From Achatina immaculata (lineage: Eukaryota > Mollusca > Gastropoda > Stylommatophora > Achatinidae), in assembly GCA_009760885.1 (NCBI GenBank), contig CM019718.1:32604030-32668029 (forward strand): 64,000 bases of DNA, given 5' to 3'. Below are positions 44,971-56,234 of this stretch, in pieces. The notes below the pieces were generated by a model. It saw nothing but the letters and a program-made list of their open reading frames with translations, had not been told where the DNA came from and did not search any database. Each line of letters opens with the position of its first letter. Positions within the stretch are counted from its first letter, which is position 1. The position numbers and the translations under genes are program-made.

Positions 44971-46955
44971 GGATCTTGGTCAGCTATACTTGGCCAACCC
45001 CAACCCTACCATGTCACAGGGCAGGATCTTGGTCAGCTATACTTGGCCAACCCTGACCCTACCATGTCACAGGACAGGATCTTGGTCAGCTATACTTGGC
45101 CAACCCTGACCCTATCATGTCATAGGACAGGATCTTGGTCAGCTATACCTGGCTAACCCTAACCCTACCATGTCATAGGACAGGATCTTGGTCAGCTATA
45201 CTTGGCCAACCCTGACCCTATCATGTCATAGGACAGGATCTTGGTCAGCTATACTTGGCCAACCCCAACCCTACCATGTCACAGGGCAGGATCTTGGTCA
45301 GCTATACTTGGCCAACCCTGACCCTACCATGTCACAGGACAGGATCTTGGTCAGCTATACTTGGCCAACCCTGACCCTATCATGTCATAGGACAGGATCT
45401 TGGTCAGCTATACCTGGCTAACCCTAACCCTACCATGTCATAGGACAGGATCTTGGTCAGCTATACTTGGCCAACCCTGACCCTATCATGTCATAGGACA
45501 GGATCTTGGTCAGCTATACCTGGCTAACCCTAACCCTACCATGTCATAGGACAGGATCTTGGTCAGCTATACTTGGCCAACCCTAACCCTACCATGTCAT
45601 GGGACAGGCTCTTGGTCAGCTATACTTGGCCAACCCTGACCTTACCATGTCATAGGACAGGATCTTGGTCAGCTATACATGGCCAACCCTGACCTTACCA
45701 TGTCATAGGACAGGATTTTGGTCAGCTATACTTTACCAACCCTGGCCTTACCATGTCACAGGGCAGGATCTTGGTCAGCTATACTTGGCCAACTCTGACC
45801 CTATCATGTCATAGGAAAGGATCTTGGTCAGCTATACTTGGCCAACCCTAACCCTACCATGTCATGGGACAGGATCTTGGTCAGCTATACTTGGCCAACC
45901 CTGACCCTACCATGTCATAGGACAGGATCTTGGTCAGTTATACATGGCCAACCCTGACCCTACCATGTCATAGGACATGATTTTGGTCAGCTATACTTTA
46001 CCAACCCTGACCCTAGCATGTCATGGGATGGGGTCTTGGTCAGCTATACTTGGCCAGCCCTAACCCTATCATGTCATGGGACGGGGTCTTAGTCAGCTAT
46101 ACTTGGCTAGCCCTGACCCTATAATGGGATGGGGTCTTGGTCAGCTATACTTGGCCAGCCCTAACCCTAGCATGTCATGGGATGGGGTCTTGGTCAGATA
46201 TATTTGGCCAACCCTAACCCTAGCATGTCATGGGATGGAGTCTTGGTCAGATATATTTGGCCAACCCTAACCCTAGCATGTCATGGGATGGGGTCTTGGT
46301 CAGATATACTTGGCCAACCCTAACCCTAGCATGTCATGGGATGGGGTCTTGGTCAGATATACTTGGCCAACCCTAACCCTAGCATGTCATGGGATGGGGT
46401 CTTGGTCAGATATACTTGGCCAGCCCTAACCCTACCATGTCAAGGGAGGGGGTCTTGGTCAGATATACTTGGCCAACCCTAACCCTACCATGTCATGGGA
46501 TGGGGTCTTGGTCAGATATACTTGGCCAGCCCTAACCCTACCATGTCATGGGATGGGGTCTTGGTCAGATATACTTGGCCAACCCTAACCCTACCATGTC
46601 ATGGGATGGGGTCTTGGTCAGATATACTTGGCCAACCCTAACCCTAGCATGTCATGGGATGGGGTCTTGGTCAGATATACTTGGCCAACCCTAACCCTAC
46701 CATGTCATGGGATGGGGTCTTGGTCAGATATACTTGGCCAACCCTAACCCTAGCATGTCATGGGATGGGGTCTTGGTCAGATATACTTGGCCAGCCCTAA
46801 CCCTACCATGTCAAGGGAGGGGGTCTTGGTCAGATATACTTGGCCAACCCTAACCCTACCATGTCATGGGATGGGGTCTTGGTCAGATATACTTGGCCAG
46901 CCCTAACCCTACCATGTCATGGGATGGGGTCTTGGTCAGATATACTTGGCCAGCC
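44971..46955. repeat. 53 bp array derived from the family D 5' end, about 37 copies
   Basis: Units GGATCTTGGTCAGCTATACT followed by TGGCCAACCCTGACCCTACC, period 53 bp (44971 to 45024). The left half has CATAGGACAG variants and the right half CATGGGATGGGG. Many right-hand units contain CCCTAACCCTA. Confidence 0.97.
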
Positions 46956-47185
46956 AAGTCACTGTAAATCTTGGAATAGGACACAATGCAGTACAGGAAA
47001 TGACTGAAACCCTAGGCTATAGAAAAGTTTGTGCATGGTGGGAGAGAACATCCAGAAAGCAGTACGTCTGTGCCTTCGGTCAGCTGGAATGGAATTCTAC
47101 AGGGAGGGTATTTTCAAACTTGCAGAGCGACGGAAAAAATGTGTGCAGAGAAATGGAGATTATGTTGAAAAGTGAAGAAAAGGAT
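46956..47185 (+). pseudogene. internally deleted mariner transposase remnant
   Basis: An N-terminal helix-turn-helix segment (LGIGHNAVQEMTETLGYRKV) joins almost directly to the C-terminal end FYREGIFKLAERRKKCVQRN plus GDYVEK and a stop (47095-47175) in another frame. The catalytic DDD region between them is missing. The downstream AT-rich sequence to about 47270 may contain the element's end. It sits at the boundary of the 53 bp array in an AP5M1 intron. Confidence 0.78.
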
Positions 47186-47516
47186 ACAGATTAAGGCGAT
47201 ACATTGATATTTTCTCTATCTATTCATTTAAACAAAAATTTTGCTAATGACTTTCGGTATGACCCTCATAAGTATTATAAAGAAATGAGATCTTACTATA
47301 CAAATGTGTTTTGCTGTTACCATGGCCAATTTATGGCAGTTAGAATCTGACATGTGAGGAAGCATTTAACAAAATGATGCCCAGAACTCCCACACAATGC
47401 TAACATCCATCACTACCTATCTAATCTTTCAGTTTCTTGCTCAATCCTGGAAACCATAAAGGAGATAACTAGACTATACCCCCCATGTGCTACAACTAAC
47501 AATGGCTAGATTATAC

Positions 47517-47650
47517 CTTCATATGGTACACTCCAAAAACAGGCAGCTCCAAAAGACGTTTCACTGTGTACTGACAGAGAGTGAAACTTTCCAAAGGTGG
47601 GGAAAACCGTATTCTTCGAGAGCCACTTCGAGCTGATCTTTCACTTTCCT
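47517..47650 (-). CDS. AP5M1: AP5M1 exon 6
   Basis: Acceptor GTTTCCTACAG, donor ATGAAG|GTATAA. Enters in phase 1 (G|AG) and leaves in phase 0. Reads SARSGSRRIRFSPPLESFTL, then CQYTVKRLLELPVFGVYHMK. The PPLESFTLC..YT segment is strongly characteristic of AP-5 mu. 134 bp. Confidence 0.92.
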
Positions 47651-48049
47651 CTGTAGGAAACAGGTAGCAGAATCCTTCAATTTTCTACTCACTGTTACAA
47701 TCTGACATAAGCTCTTTGATATTCTACCATAATGTTGCTGATCTTTCTATATTACACTATATATATATTCTATGTATTCTATACTATATTCTGTTCTGAT
47801 CACAACAATTTCTAGTGATCTCAAGGACTGAAAACAAACTTTAGGTATGTGCACTTTTCCTTGTGAAAAAAAACATATTTTTGTTGCTTGTTTTGGCTCT
47901 TGGAACTGTAATAGCCATCTGTAATTACATACTGTGCTCCTTTCTTCAATACTTGCTTATTCTGTGATGGAATTAATTAGATGAAAACTCTGACAACTTC
48001 AAAATGGACCCAGTCTGAACAATAAAATGTGGCACTATCAACAGGATGG
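47651..48049. other. intronic sequence, nothing recognised
   Basis: AT-rich intron with a TATATATATTCTATG stretch near 47760. Confidence 0.5.
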
Positions 48050-48505
48050 ACAAGTATTCACTTGATTTTATAACCACATAACTTGATTTTATAACCACAT
48101 AACTTGATTTTATAAACACATAACTTGATTTTATAAACACATAAATGATTTTATAACCACATAACTTGATTTTATAACCACATAACTGATTTTATAACCA
48201 CATAACTTGATTTTATAACCACATAACTGATTTTATAACCACATAACTTGATTTTATAACCACATAACTTGATTTTATAACTACATAACTTGATTTTATA
48301 ACCTCATAACTGATTTTAAATTACAGATATCATCACGTAACTTGATTTTATAACCACATAACTTATTTTAAATTACAGATCTCACCACATAACTTGATTT
48401 TATAACCACATAAATGATTTTAAATTACAGATCTCATCACATAACTTGATTTTATAACCACATAAATGATTTTAAATTATCTCATCACATAACTTGATTT
48501 CAATC
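48050..48505. repeat. 20-22 bp AT-rich minisatellite (AP5M1 intron)
   Basis: Units CTTGATTTTATAACCACATA with 20-22 bp spacing. The right part adds AAATTACAGATCTCATCAC inserts, making longer composite units. Confidence 0.93.
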
Positions 48506-48679
48506 ATAAAAGAAACATTTACCAAAAAATGCAATAAACTGTTCATAACTAGCTGTCATCCTTATAAATTCCAATCATGGAAAATGGCAGATCAATGAAA
48601 TGGACTGCTATGGTCAGATTCTGTTCCATTAGATTTAGACAAGATTAGGGAAATTAAGGGGTTTTATGCTTTTTTTCTC

Positions 48680-49710
48680 AAGAAGGGAGAAACTTTATCA
48701 ATCAGATCTTTACTCTAAGAATAATACTTGAAGAACATATTGAAAAGCAAAAACCATTAATCCTGAACTTCACAGACTTACGGCATTTTATAGTATACAC
48801 AGAGATTCATTGTGGAGAATTTTAAGACTATACGGAATATCATCTAAAATTGTCAACATCATTAAGGATCTCTACAATGTACAAGTAAAATGGGCATTGA
48901 TTGGGTATATGGAACTCAACTAGAAGATCTTAAGTAACTCTTACCAGTAACAATGTGAATTCCATGCAAGAAAAAAACAGATATTCTGTCTTCACTGGCT
49001 AGCAAAATAGGACTTGAAATTAACAAGGAAAAAACAAAAATAATGAAATTTTCCATTGATCATGAAGGAAAAATATACCTAGAAGGAACAGCTGTTGAAG
49101 AAGTAAACCAATTTGCATATCTCGGCAGCTACATAGACCAGGATGGTGACACCAGAAAGGAAGTTAGAATTAGAATTGCAAAAGCAGCATTGACCTTCAG
49201 AAATCTTGAGAACATATGGCATTCAAAAGTTATAAGCACAAAAATCAAGATTACTCAATTAAAATGTAATATCCACCCTCATTTATGCATGTGAAAGCTG
49301 GAAAACAACTAAAGAAATAGACAACAAATTAGACTCTTTTGAAAACAAATGCCTAAGGAAAGTACTTGGGTATAAAGTGCAAAAAATTCAAGAACGATGC
49401 AGAGATAGAACAGATGAGTGACCAACAACCTGTCTCATGGGTGATCAGAAAAAGGAAATGGACACATATCGGTCATGTGATGAGAAGAAGCAGAGAATCC
49501 CAAAACAAGCTATCAAGTGGAACACAATAGGTCAAAGAAAAAGGGGTCGACCATGTGAAACTCTAAAGAGGACGCTGTAAAAGAGGCCAAATTAGTGGGC
49601 ATAAAATCCCTTGATGAGGTTGAAAAACTCGCAGAAAGCAGGAAAACTTTGTGAACTACAATGCGAGCCCTACGTGACATTTAACAGCACGGAAAGGCTG
49701 TAAGATGCTA
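48680..49710 (+). pseudogene. LINE-A copy 3, decayed 3' portion
   Basis: Collinear with LINE-A copy 2 from the reverse transcriptase (ATCTTTACTCTAAGAATAAT, as at 37931) to the 3' end (ACATTTAACAGCACGGAAAGG). It has many indels and a deletion removing the GVKQGC region and motif C around 48880-48935. One open piece (49043-49294) reads FAYLGSYIDQDGDTRKEVRI. Intronic to AP5M1. Confidence 0.87.
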
Positions 49711-49931
49711 ATATGGGAAATGAGCCCTTAATATGTACTGTCAAGTGTAAATAAATAATATGCTCTGACTGTTGTTTCTAACTGCAGAATGGATTCACCA
49801 TGAGATATAAAGGTTGTATCTGTGGATGGCTGCCCAAAGTTTTATGTTAGATTCAGGTAATTTAATCATGTGTAACTTAAAAAATCAGTTTCTCTTGTAG
49901 AAGAAGAAAACCCACACTTCTGACCTCAATG

Positions 49932-50232
49932 TCAGGCTGTCACAGCACTCACCATATTCCTGCTAGTCTGCTCTCTGCACACAAGGCTGTCACAGCACTC
50001 ACCATATTCCTGCCACTCTGCTCTCTGCACACAAGGCTGTCACAGCACTCACCATATTCCTGCCACTCTGCTCTCTGCACACAAGGATGTCACAGTACTC
50101 ACCATATTCCTGCCACTCTGCTCACAAGGATGTCACAGTACTCACCATATTCCTGCCACTCTGCTCTCTGCACACAAGGATGTCACAGTACTCACCATAT
50201 TCCTGCCAGTCTGCTCTCTGCACACAAGGATG
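49932..50232. repeat. 50 bp array repeating an AP5M1 splice donor, 6 copies
   Basis: Units AGGCTGTCACAGCACTCACC with period 50 bp (49934 to 49984), one copy shortened to about 40 bp. On the minus strand each unit contains the last 30 bases of exon 5, the donor ATATG|GTGAGT and 19 intronic bases. The rightmost unit is the genuine exon end. Confidence 0.95.
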
Positions 50233-50346
50233 CACTATAAGCATGTCCAGTGGTACATTCAAACCATCTCCTTGATGAGCCATATTCAGAGTCACATCCA
50301 CTCCTGAACCTTCAAACTCAGCCCTGCAGATCACAGCTCCATACAC
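50196..50346 (-). CDS. AP5M1: AP5M1 exon 5
   Basis: Acceptor AACTATCTTG region ending TTCCCAG, donor AATATG|GTGAGTACTG. Enters in phase 0 and leaves in phase 1. Reads VYGAVICRAEFEGSGVDVTL and onward to LIVHPCVQRADWQEY. The V.G.V.C...EG and VHPCV motifs match AP-5 mu. 151 bp. The 3' end is tandemly repeated downstream. Confidence 0.92.
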
Positions 50347-52009
50347 CTGGGAACTATCTTGCCAGGTTTCTTGAGCACACTGGTTTAAAAAAAAATAAAA
50401 TAAAATGCTTGATCTTAACTGGCCAGGACTTCACATACTTAGAGATGAACAAACACATAACTATCAGAACATACAGATGACATCTGAAGTCATAAATTTG
50501 CTGTGTTTTATATGCTTTGCTTGTTTTAAAAATGTAAGTCTTCTTTCAGGAAGTCTGTAATGTGACTGCATGAAAGTGTAATATCACCCTGATATATTAT
50601 GTCACACAAGAGTGAAGACAGAAGAATGGAACCATTTTTGGGATCTGCAAACCAGAGCTGGCTAAAACCCACAAACTCTTCCATGGTATATTTTATAGAA
50701 CAGGTTGCTGAACTACCACAGCCCAGCCAGCAGAAGTGGAACATACCAAAGCAGATATCATGAGAAAAGCTTGCTTCACAGGTGCAGTTCTGGAATTAAA
50801 GAATGCCTCATGGTCTAACTCCATGTGACCCAAAACCCTCATTTGAAGATCTCGCTCACAGTCCTGCTACAGAGAATTTACAGGCATAGAACGGGCACTG
50901 ACAGTAGTCTGACAGGACTGGTGAGCTGGTACACCAAGCCCTAGTGTCAGGATCTGTAAGACATGATGGAGACAGAAATAAACTTTGCTCTCAAGTTTTC
51001 TACACCCAAGCTTCTGAGGGCCCCCCCCCCCCCATGTGCCAGGTGGTGGAAGGTGAAAAGCTCTGATACTTTTCATGTGTTTTCAGCTTGTCAGAGATGC
51101 AAGGTTTTAGTTATTTCTGGAGACCTTCCAGTGCTAAGCAGTCCTGCAACAGATAGTATGGTTTATTATTCTTCTCTAATGCAATTTATGCAGTATGTAC
51201 ATGGTCCATGATCACTCTTGTGTCTATGTTAATGAGAGCAATGAGAATACCTATAGTCATTTAGTTTTCTTTCATGGTTGGGCATTCATAATTTTAAACT
51301 GTTACAAATGCTAAAAATATGCACTGCATCACTTCCCAATGCAGCATGGCAACAAAAAAGTTCATATGGCTTTGGATGTTGTCTGGTACCAGCCATGTTA
51401 AATCAGCATAAATCAAACACATGTAAATAAGAACTTGCTGTATGCATAGAACACTAACACTGCCTTCTGTCGCTGTAAGAGACAAGAACTACTCTGAAAC
51501 TCCTAGACTATTTACAAGTGAGTGTCTGAGTGGGCTAATAAGCAAGTCAGATCTTTAAGAATAACAACACAAGATCACCTGAGAAGCATTTATGTGCTCT
51601 ATCACAGAAAGTTGCAGAGTAGCTTTCCCTTTATAACTTGCAGATCTCCAGGCTGGAACCTAAGATAGATCACAGATTCTTTGTGCTTGTATCCTGAAGC
51701 AGTGTAATATGAGGAAGTACTATACTATACTATACTCAATGGTTAAGTAAGGTACCATTAAGTTAGTGATTATGTAATATATATTTAACTTACTGGTTAT
51801 GTTAACCCTTTGTATCCTAACGGCACTCACAAGTACCACTTTCTTTAAAATGTAATATTTCATAAATGCAAACATCATTCTTGATGAAAAGCTGTTTCTA
51901 ATGCCTCCTCCACAAACATTAGCGTGTCAGGTACAAATTTCTTCAGTCTGGACAAACAGAAGGTGCAAGCAACAGGTCACCAGCTCACAAAAACTTTTCA
52001 GGCTAGACT
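50347..52009. other. intronic sequence; family D scrap, nothing else recognised
   Basis: 50640-50740 weakly resembles family D (CAAACCAGAGCTGGCTAAAA). C run at 51020-51033. The missing AP5M1 segment was sought here and not found. Confidence 0.4.
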
Positions 52010-52385
52010 TGTGCTATCTCCCTGTAACTGTAAGCTGGTGTTCTTTGCAGCTGATGCTGTGAAGGTGTTGATGCACAGCATCGTACCGGGATAGGGAGCA
52101 GGTTATGGCAGCTATTTTTTCAGTCCTGGAGTGCAGCTAAAAAGCACAGGGCGTGCAATGCTTTTTTAGCAGGCTCCACCACCATTGGGACTACGGTAAT
52201 CTCTGCTATGTTAGCCAGGCTAGGCCTGTCACAGGGGATACCACGGAGAGGTGGGACAGGGTCTTGGTCAGCTATGGTGCGCTAACCCTGACGCTAGCAT
52301 ATCACCTATGGCTCGCTGAATGCCTCGTCGGACAGTGTCTTCACTTTCTTTCACGCTAGATGAAAGGTTACTATTACCTCGCCCA
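52010..52385 (-). mobile_element. family D short element (copy 8)
   Basis: Minus-sense, nearly complete: CTTTGCAGCTGATGCTGTGA, GGAGCAGGTTATGGCAGC, GGCTCCACCACCATTGGGAC, TAGCCAGGCTAGGCCTGTC, GGGTCTTGGTCAGCTATGG. It ends with about one and a half 5' subrepeats and CGGACAGTGTCTTCACTTTC. Useful as a non-expanded reference copy. Confidence 0.85.
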
Positions 52386-52476
52386 CCTTCGCTAAATCAA
52401 GAGATTTGGGAGCAGGAAACTGTTCAAAAATATCACTTATACTAGAACATTTTACCAAGGAAGTGACAGCAAATGT

Positions 52477-53705
52477 CCATAACTCACAACAACAGGGTGA
52501 TCAACAACAAATAACCATAACTCACAACAACAGGGTGATCAACAACAAATAACCATAACTCACAACAACAGGGTGATCAAAAACAAATAACCATAACTCA
52601 CAACAACAGGGTGATCAACAACAAATAACCATAACTCACAACAACAGGGTGATCAACAACAAATAACCATAACTCACAACAACAGGGTGATCAACAACAA
52701 ATAACCATAACCATAGCAATCAACAACAAATAACCATAACTCACAACAACAGGGTGATCAACAACAAATAACCATAACTCACAACAACAGGGTGATCAAC
52801 AACAAATAACCATAACTCACAACAACAGGGTGATCAACAACAAATAACCATAACTCACAACAACAGGGTGATCAAAAACAAATAACCATAACTCACAACA
52901 ACAGGGTGATCAAAAACAAATAACCATAACTCACAACAACAGGGTGATCAACAACAAATAACCATAACTCACAACAACAGGGTGATCAACAACAAATAAC
53001 CATAACTCACACAACAGGGTGATCAACAACAAATAACCATAACTCACAACAACAGGGTGATCAACAACAAATAACCATAACCACAGCAATCAACAACAAA
53101 TAACCATAACTTACAACAACAGGGTGATCAACAACAAATAACCATAGCTCACAACAACAGGGTGATCAACAACAAATAACCATAGCTCACAACAACAGGG
53201 TGATCAACAACAAATAACAATAGCTCACAGCAACAGGGTGATCAACAACAAATAACCATAGCTCATAGCAACAGGGTGATCAACAACAAATAACCACAGC
53301 TCACAGCAACAGGGTGATCAACAACAAATAACCATAGCTCACAGCAACAGGGTGATCAACAACAAATAACCATAGCTCACAGCAACAGGGTGACCAACAA
53401 CAAATAACCATAGCTTACAACAACAGAGTGATCAACAACAAATAACCATAACTCACAACAACAGAGTGATCAACAACAAATAACCATAACTCACAGCAAC
53501 AGGGTGATCAACAACAAATAGAACTCATAGCAACAGGGTGATCAACAACAAATAACCATAGCTCACAGCAACAGGGTGATCAACAACAAATAACCATAGC
53601 TCACAGCAACAGGGTGATCAACAACAAATAACCATAGCTCACAGCAACAGGGTGATCAACAACAAATAACCGTAACTCATAACAACAGAGTGATCACCAA
53701 CAAAT
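52477..53705. repeat. 38 bp minisatellite, about 33 copies (AP5M1 intron)
   Basis: Units CATAACTCACAACAACAGGG with period 38 bp. The left half has ATAACTCACAACAAC and the right half ATAGCTCACAGCAAC. Two units (near 52700 and 53080) are replaced by a short CCATAGCAATC-type variant. Confidence 0.97.
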
Positions 53706-53765
53706 GAACTCACTTGACTTATCCAGGCATAAAGAAAAATAAAGCATCTGTTTTATCTCCTTTAC

Positions 53766-54150
53766 TCATCATCATCATCATGTGCCGTGCCGACTGGCGT
53801 TGGCTATTATGCTTCTCCAGAGTATCTGATCCTTCATGCAGCCCATCAGCTCAGTTGGTGATCTCCTCTCACACCATCCCATCAGACTGTCCAGTATCAT
53901 TTCTCTTGGTCTTCCTCTTGATCTTCTTCCTTCTATTTTTCCTGTTATAATATTTTCAATGCCCCCTCTTCTCATTGCATGTCCTATGAACATACATTGT
54001 CTCTCTCTTATCTTTTTGACAAGGTTTTTTTGTCTCTCCAGCTCTTCTCATATATTCTTCATTAGTTATTTTTGCTGTCCAGGGGATTTGCAACATTCTT
54101 CTAATAAACCACATTTCTCCTTTACTGTCCTTGATAAAAAGCACTTTTGC
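53766..54150 (-). pseudogene. LINE 3' end fragment with (ATG)n tail
   Basis: Minus reading from 54150: RRMLQIPWTAKITNEEYMRR, GHAMRRGGIENIITGKIEGR, RSRGRPREMILDSLMGW and WRSIIANASRHGT. It then ends in GGCACATGATGATGATGATG. Frames change near 53960-53990. Clear RTE-like C-terminus. Confidence 0.85.
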
Positions 54151-54398
54151 TGAAATGCTGGGCTACTGTTTTTCATAACCAGTTAAATGTTTTCACCTCC
54201 TATTGCTAATCCCCCCCCCACCCCCTTTCCTTCTTCTTTTAATCTTTTTTGTACACTGCATCGCACACTTCCAACTAAACGCAGCAGAACCAGTTTCACC
54301 ACGGCCACCTTCACATTTATCCAGTGAATAAAGAGGCAAACAGGAATGTCCTGTGACAAACATAACGTGAAGCACCTGACTCAGATAAAAGTACATAC
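54151..54398. other. intronic sequence with a weak coding candidate
   Basis: The minus strand is open from about 54360 to 54200. One frame contains SAAFSWKCAMQ, faintly like the PAWK region of AP-5 mu. The acceptor-like GTTTGTCACAG is in another frame. Not strong enough to call an exon. Confidence 0.2.
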
Positions 54399-54536
54399 CT
54401 TGTGCGACCTGGACACAGCAGCACACAGTTTGTTAGACAGCCTAGCAATGCAGTTTTCCACAGACCCGTCTCGCACTATCCCAAATGGGGCGGCTTCATT
54501 CATGAAGGCAGGCAGTTCTAAAAGTCTGTTTGGCAA
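54399..54536 (-). CDS. AP5M1: AP5M1 exon 4
   Basis: Acceptor GACATGCTGCAG, donor CACAAG|GTATGTAC. Phase 0 in and out. Reads LPNRLLELPAFMNEAAPFGI, then a less conserved stretch to VSRSHK. Corresponds to the family's LP.LL...CPFGT segment. 138 bp. Confidence 0.9.
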
Positions 54537-54975
54537 CTGCAGCATGTCACATGTCAACAAAATACTAGAATTAAATACAAGTCTGTCTTTTCTTCAATGT
54601 ATCTGAAAATATTCATTACAAATATTTATTGTGTGGTTGTTTCGCTCTACACTGTAGAGCAGGGATTCTCAGCTGGTGTGGAATTTCAAGTCAATGAGAA
54701 GGAGTCTTACCATGGTAAATGAAAATAGTTAAAATCCTTTCTAGGTGACGGTTTAATATAAGGAGGAGGATTGGAGCAGATGGGTGGAAAGGTAGGAATG
54801 GGACCTGAGATGTTGAGAACCACTGCTTTAATGAGTTCCCTGTTCACAAAAAAAGTTTAACAAACAGAAGTAAGTCAGTGACTCACAAGAAACAGTTATG
54901 TACACATGTATCAAATAATGAAGCTGTGATGTTTCACATAATGTAAATACTTATCAAGAAAAAAACATTAGGAAC
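54537..54975. other. intronic sequence, nothing recognised
   Basis: AT-rich AP5M1 intron between exon 4 and the Penelope-like fragment. Confidence 0.5.
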
Positions 54976-55494
54976 TCATTTAGGTTTGTGGATGTTGGAT
55001 TCAGTCCCATAATCCTGAATGTAGGAGTTCTCAAGTGCTAGGTGGTTTGTGTCACATGTGTGACATTGTTTGATGGCTGTTACCAGAAAATCAGATTTGC
55101 CTCTGTGGTTGGGGCCATTAAAATGATTTGGGACTGGTTTTGAAGCATGCTGGGCAATGTCGTAGAGGTGTTTCTGCATGCGGTCCCCTAATCTGAGGCC
55201 AGTCTCACCAATATATGTTACCCAGCATCTTTTGCATATGATGACACATATCACATTACAGGACTCGCATGTGAATCCCTCATGAAGAGTGAGGATAGCC
55301 TTGGGAAAGGTGATTGTTTTCATTTCCCAGACTACAGGGCAGGTAACACAGTGGGGGCGGTTACATTTTCTGGCGCCAACATATGTAAGGCTCCATTTCA
55401 AGCGGCTGTAGACAAGGATGTCCTTAAGGTCTGGCTCACGTTTGTATGCTAATAGGGGTGGATCAGAGAAACTCGTGACATTTTCAGCCATCAA
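54976..55494 (-). pseudogene. Penelope-like element C-terminal fragment with GIY-YIG domain
   Basis: A 172-codon open frame on the minus strand. KREPDLKDILV precedes a Cys cluster (KCNRPHCVTCP), then CNVICVIICKRCWVTYIGET and LRLGDRMQKHL, the GIY-YIG nuclease core with its YIG and conserved Arg. It ends HLALENSYIQDYGTESNI. Penelope-like elements carry this domain after the reverse transcriptase, which is absent here, so the copy is 5' truncated. In AP5M1 intron 3-4, same strand as the gene. Confidence 0.85.
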
Positions 55495-55620
55495 ACAATG
55501 TCACACAAATGACACAAGCCACCTAGCACTTGAGAACTGCTACATTCAGGATTATGGGACACTGGAACCACACAGGTTAAACTCGCTATTCAGCTACATC
55601 TAACATTCTCCTCTTCAACA
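55487..55620 (+). mobile_element. inverted Penelope-like 3' segment
   Basis: Plus-strand reading KQCHTNDTSHLALENCYIQD repeats the end of the minus-strand ORF (KQCHTCDTNHLALENSYIQD) in opposite orientation, starting within a few bases of that ORF's start. It continues past the ORF end with ACTGGAACCACACAGG and about 50 bp of 3' sequence also found near 8.5 kb. Confidence 0.8.
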
Positions 55621-56234
55621 ATTACAATCCCTCCCCACTAAGTTCCACTCCCTTCTCACTTGTTACACATAGTTCAGAACCTCCTCACAGCATCACATTA
55701 CAACCCCTCTACCCTAACTATTATCATCTATTTCACCTTCTCCTGGGTAGGTTAACATATCACTCTCTCTCTCCCCTCCACGGTTTCCCCACCCACCACC
55801 CCCAGTTACAATCCACTGACCACATATCACGGGTCTCCATTTAAACAGTCTCGACACTCCACTGTGCCCATTTCTGACACAGAGCATTGGACAAGCCACA
55901 TCTTCACAAGTTACAGCTAAGTTCTCTTTTCATCATTTTTAAAAAAAAATATAGCATTCATGTGAATCTATACTTTATCTCCTCTCTCTATTTCTTCGTC
56001 CTGTATGTTTTTGTATGATTAAGGCTCATGCTGAAACATCGCAACTGTGTATTTGTTAGGTAATAAAGCTGCTCCTACTTTTTTTCCTAGTTTATACATT
56101 CTGGTATCACAGCTTTACTGCAGTGCTTCAAGTATGGTTGTATACTTATACGCTAATTATTGTGTGTTACTGAGTGAATTTTGGAGCTGGAAAAGGGGGT
56201 GATGACACCATCTGTTCTGGCAATCAGTGACACA
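55621..56234. other. intronic sequence, nothing recognised
   Basis: CT-rich then AT-rich intron. Confidence 0.5.

Noticed and set aside
46140..46950. CCCTAACCCTA motifs like vertebrate-type telomere repeats
   Set aside because: They occur once per 53 bp unit as variants of CCCTGACCCTA in the family D subrepeat, never as long pure TTAGGG runs.
50867..51076. Minus-strand frame ILTLGLGVPAHQ with an acceptor-like CATGTCTTACAG, considered as the missing AP5M1 exon
   Set aside because: It has suitable phase but no resemblance to the expected AP-5 mu segment.
55418..55603. Plus-strand 61-codon frame as an independent gene
   Set aside because: Its recognisable part is the inverted copy of the Penelope-like ORF end; its first half is the antisense of the other copy.
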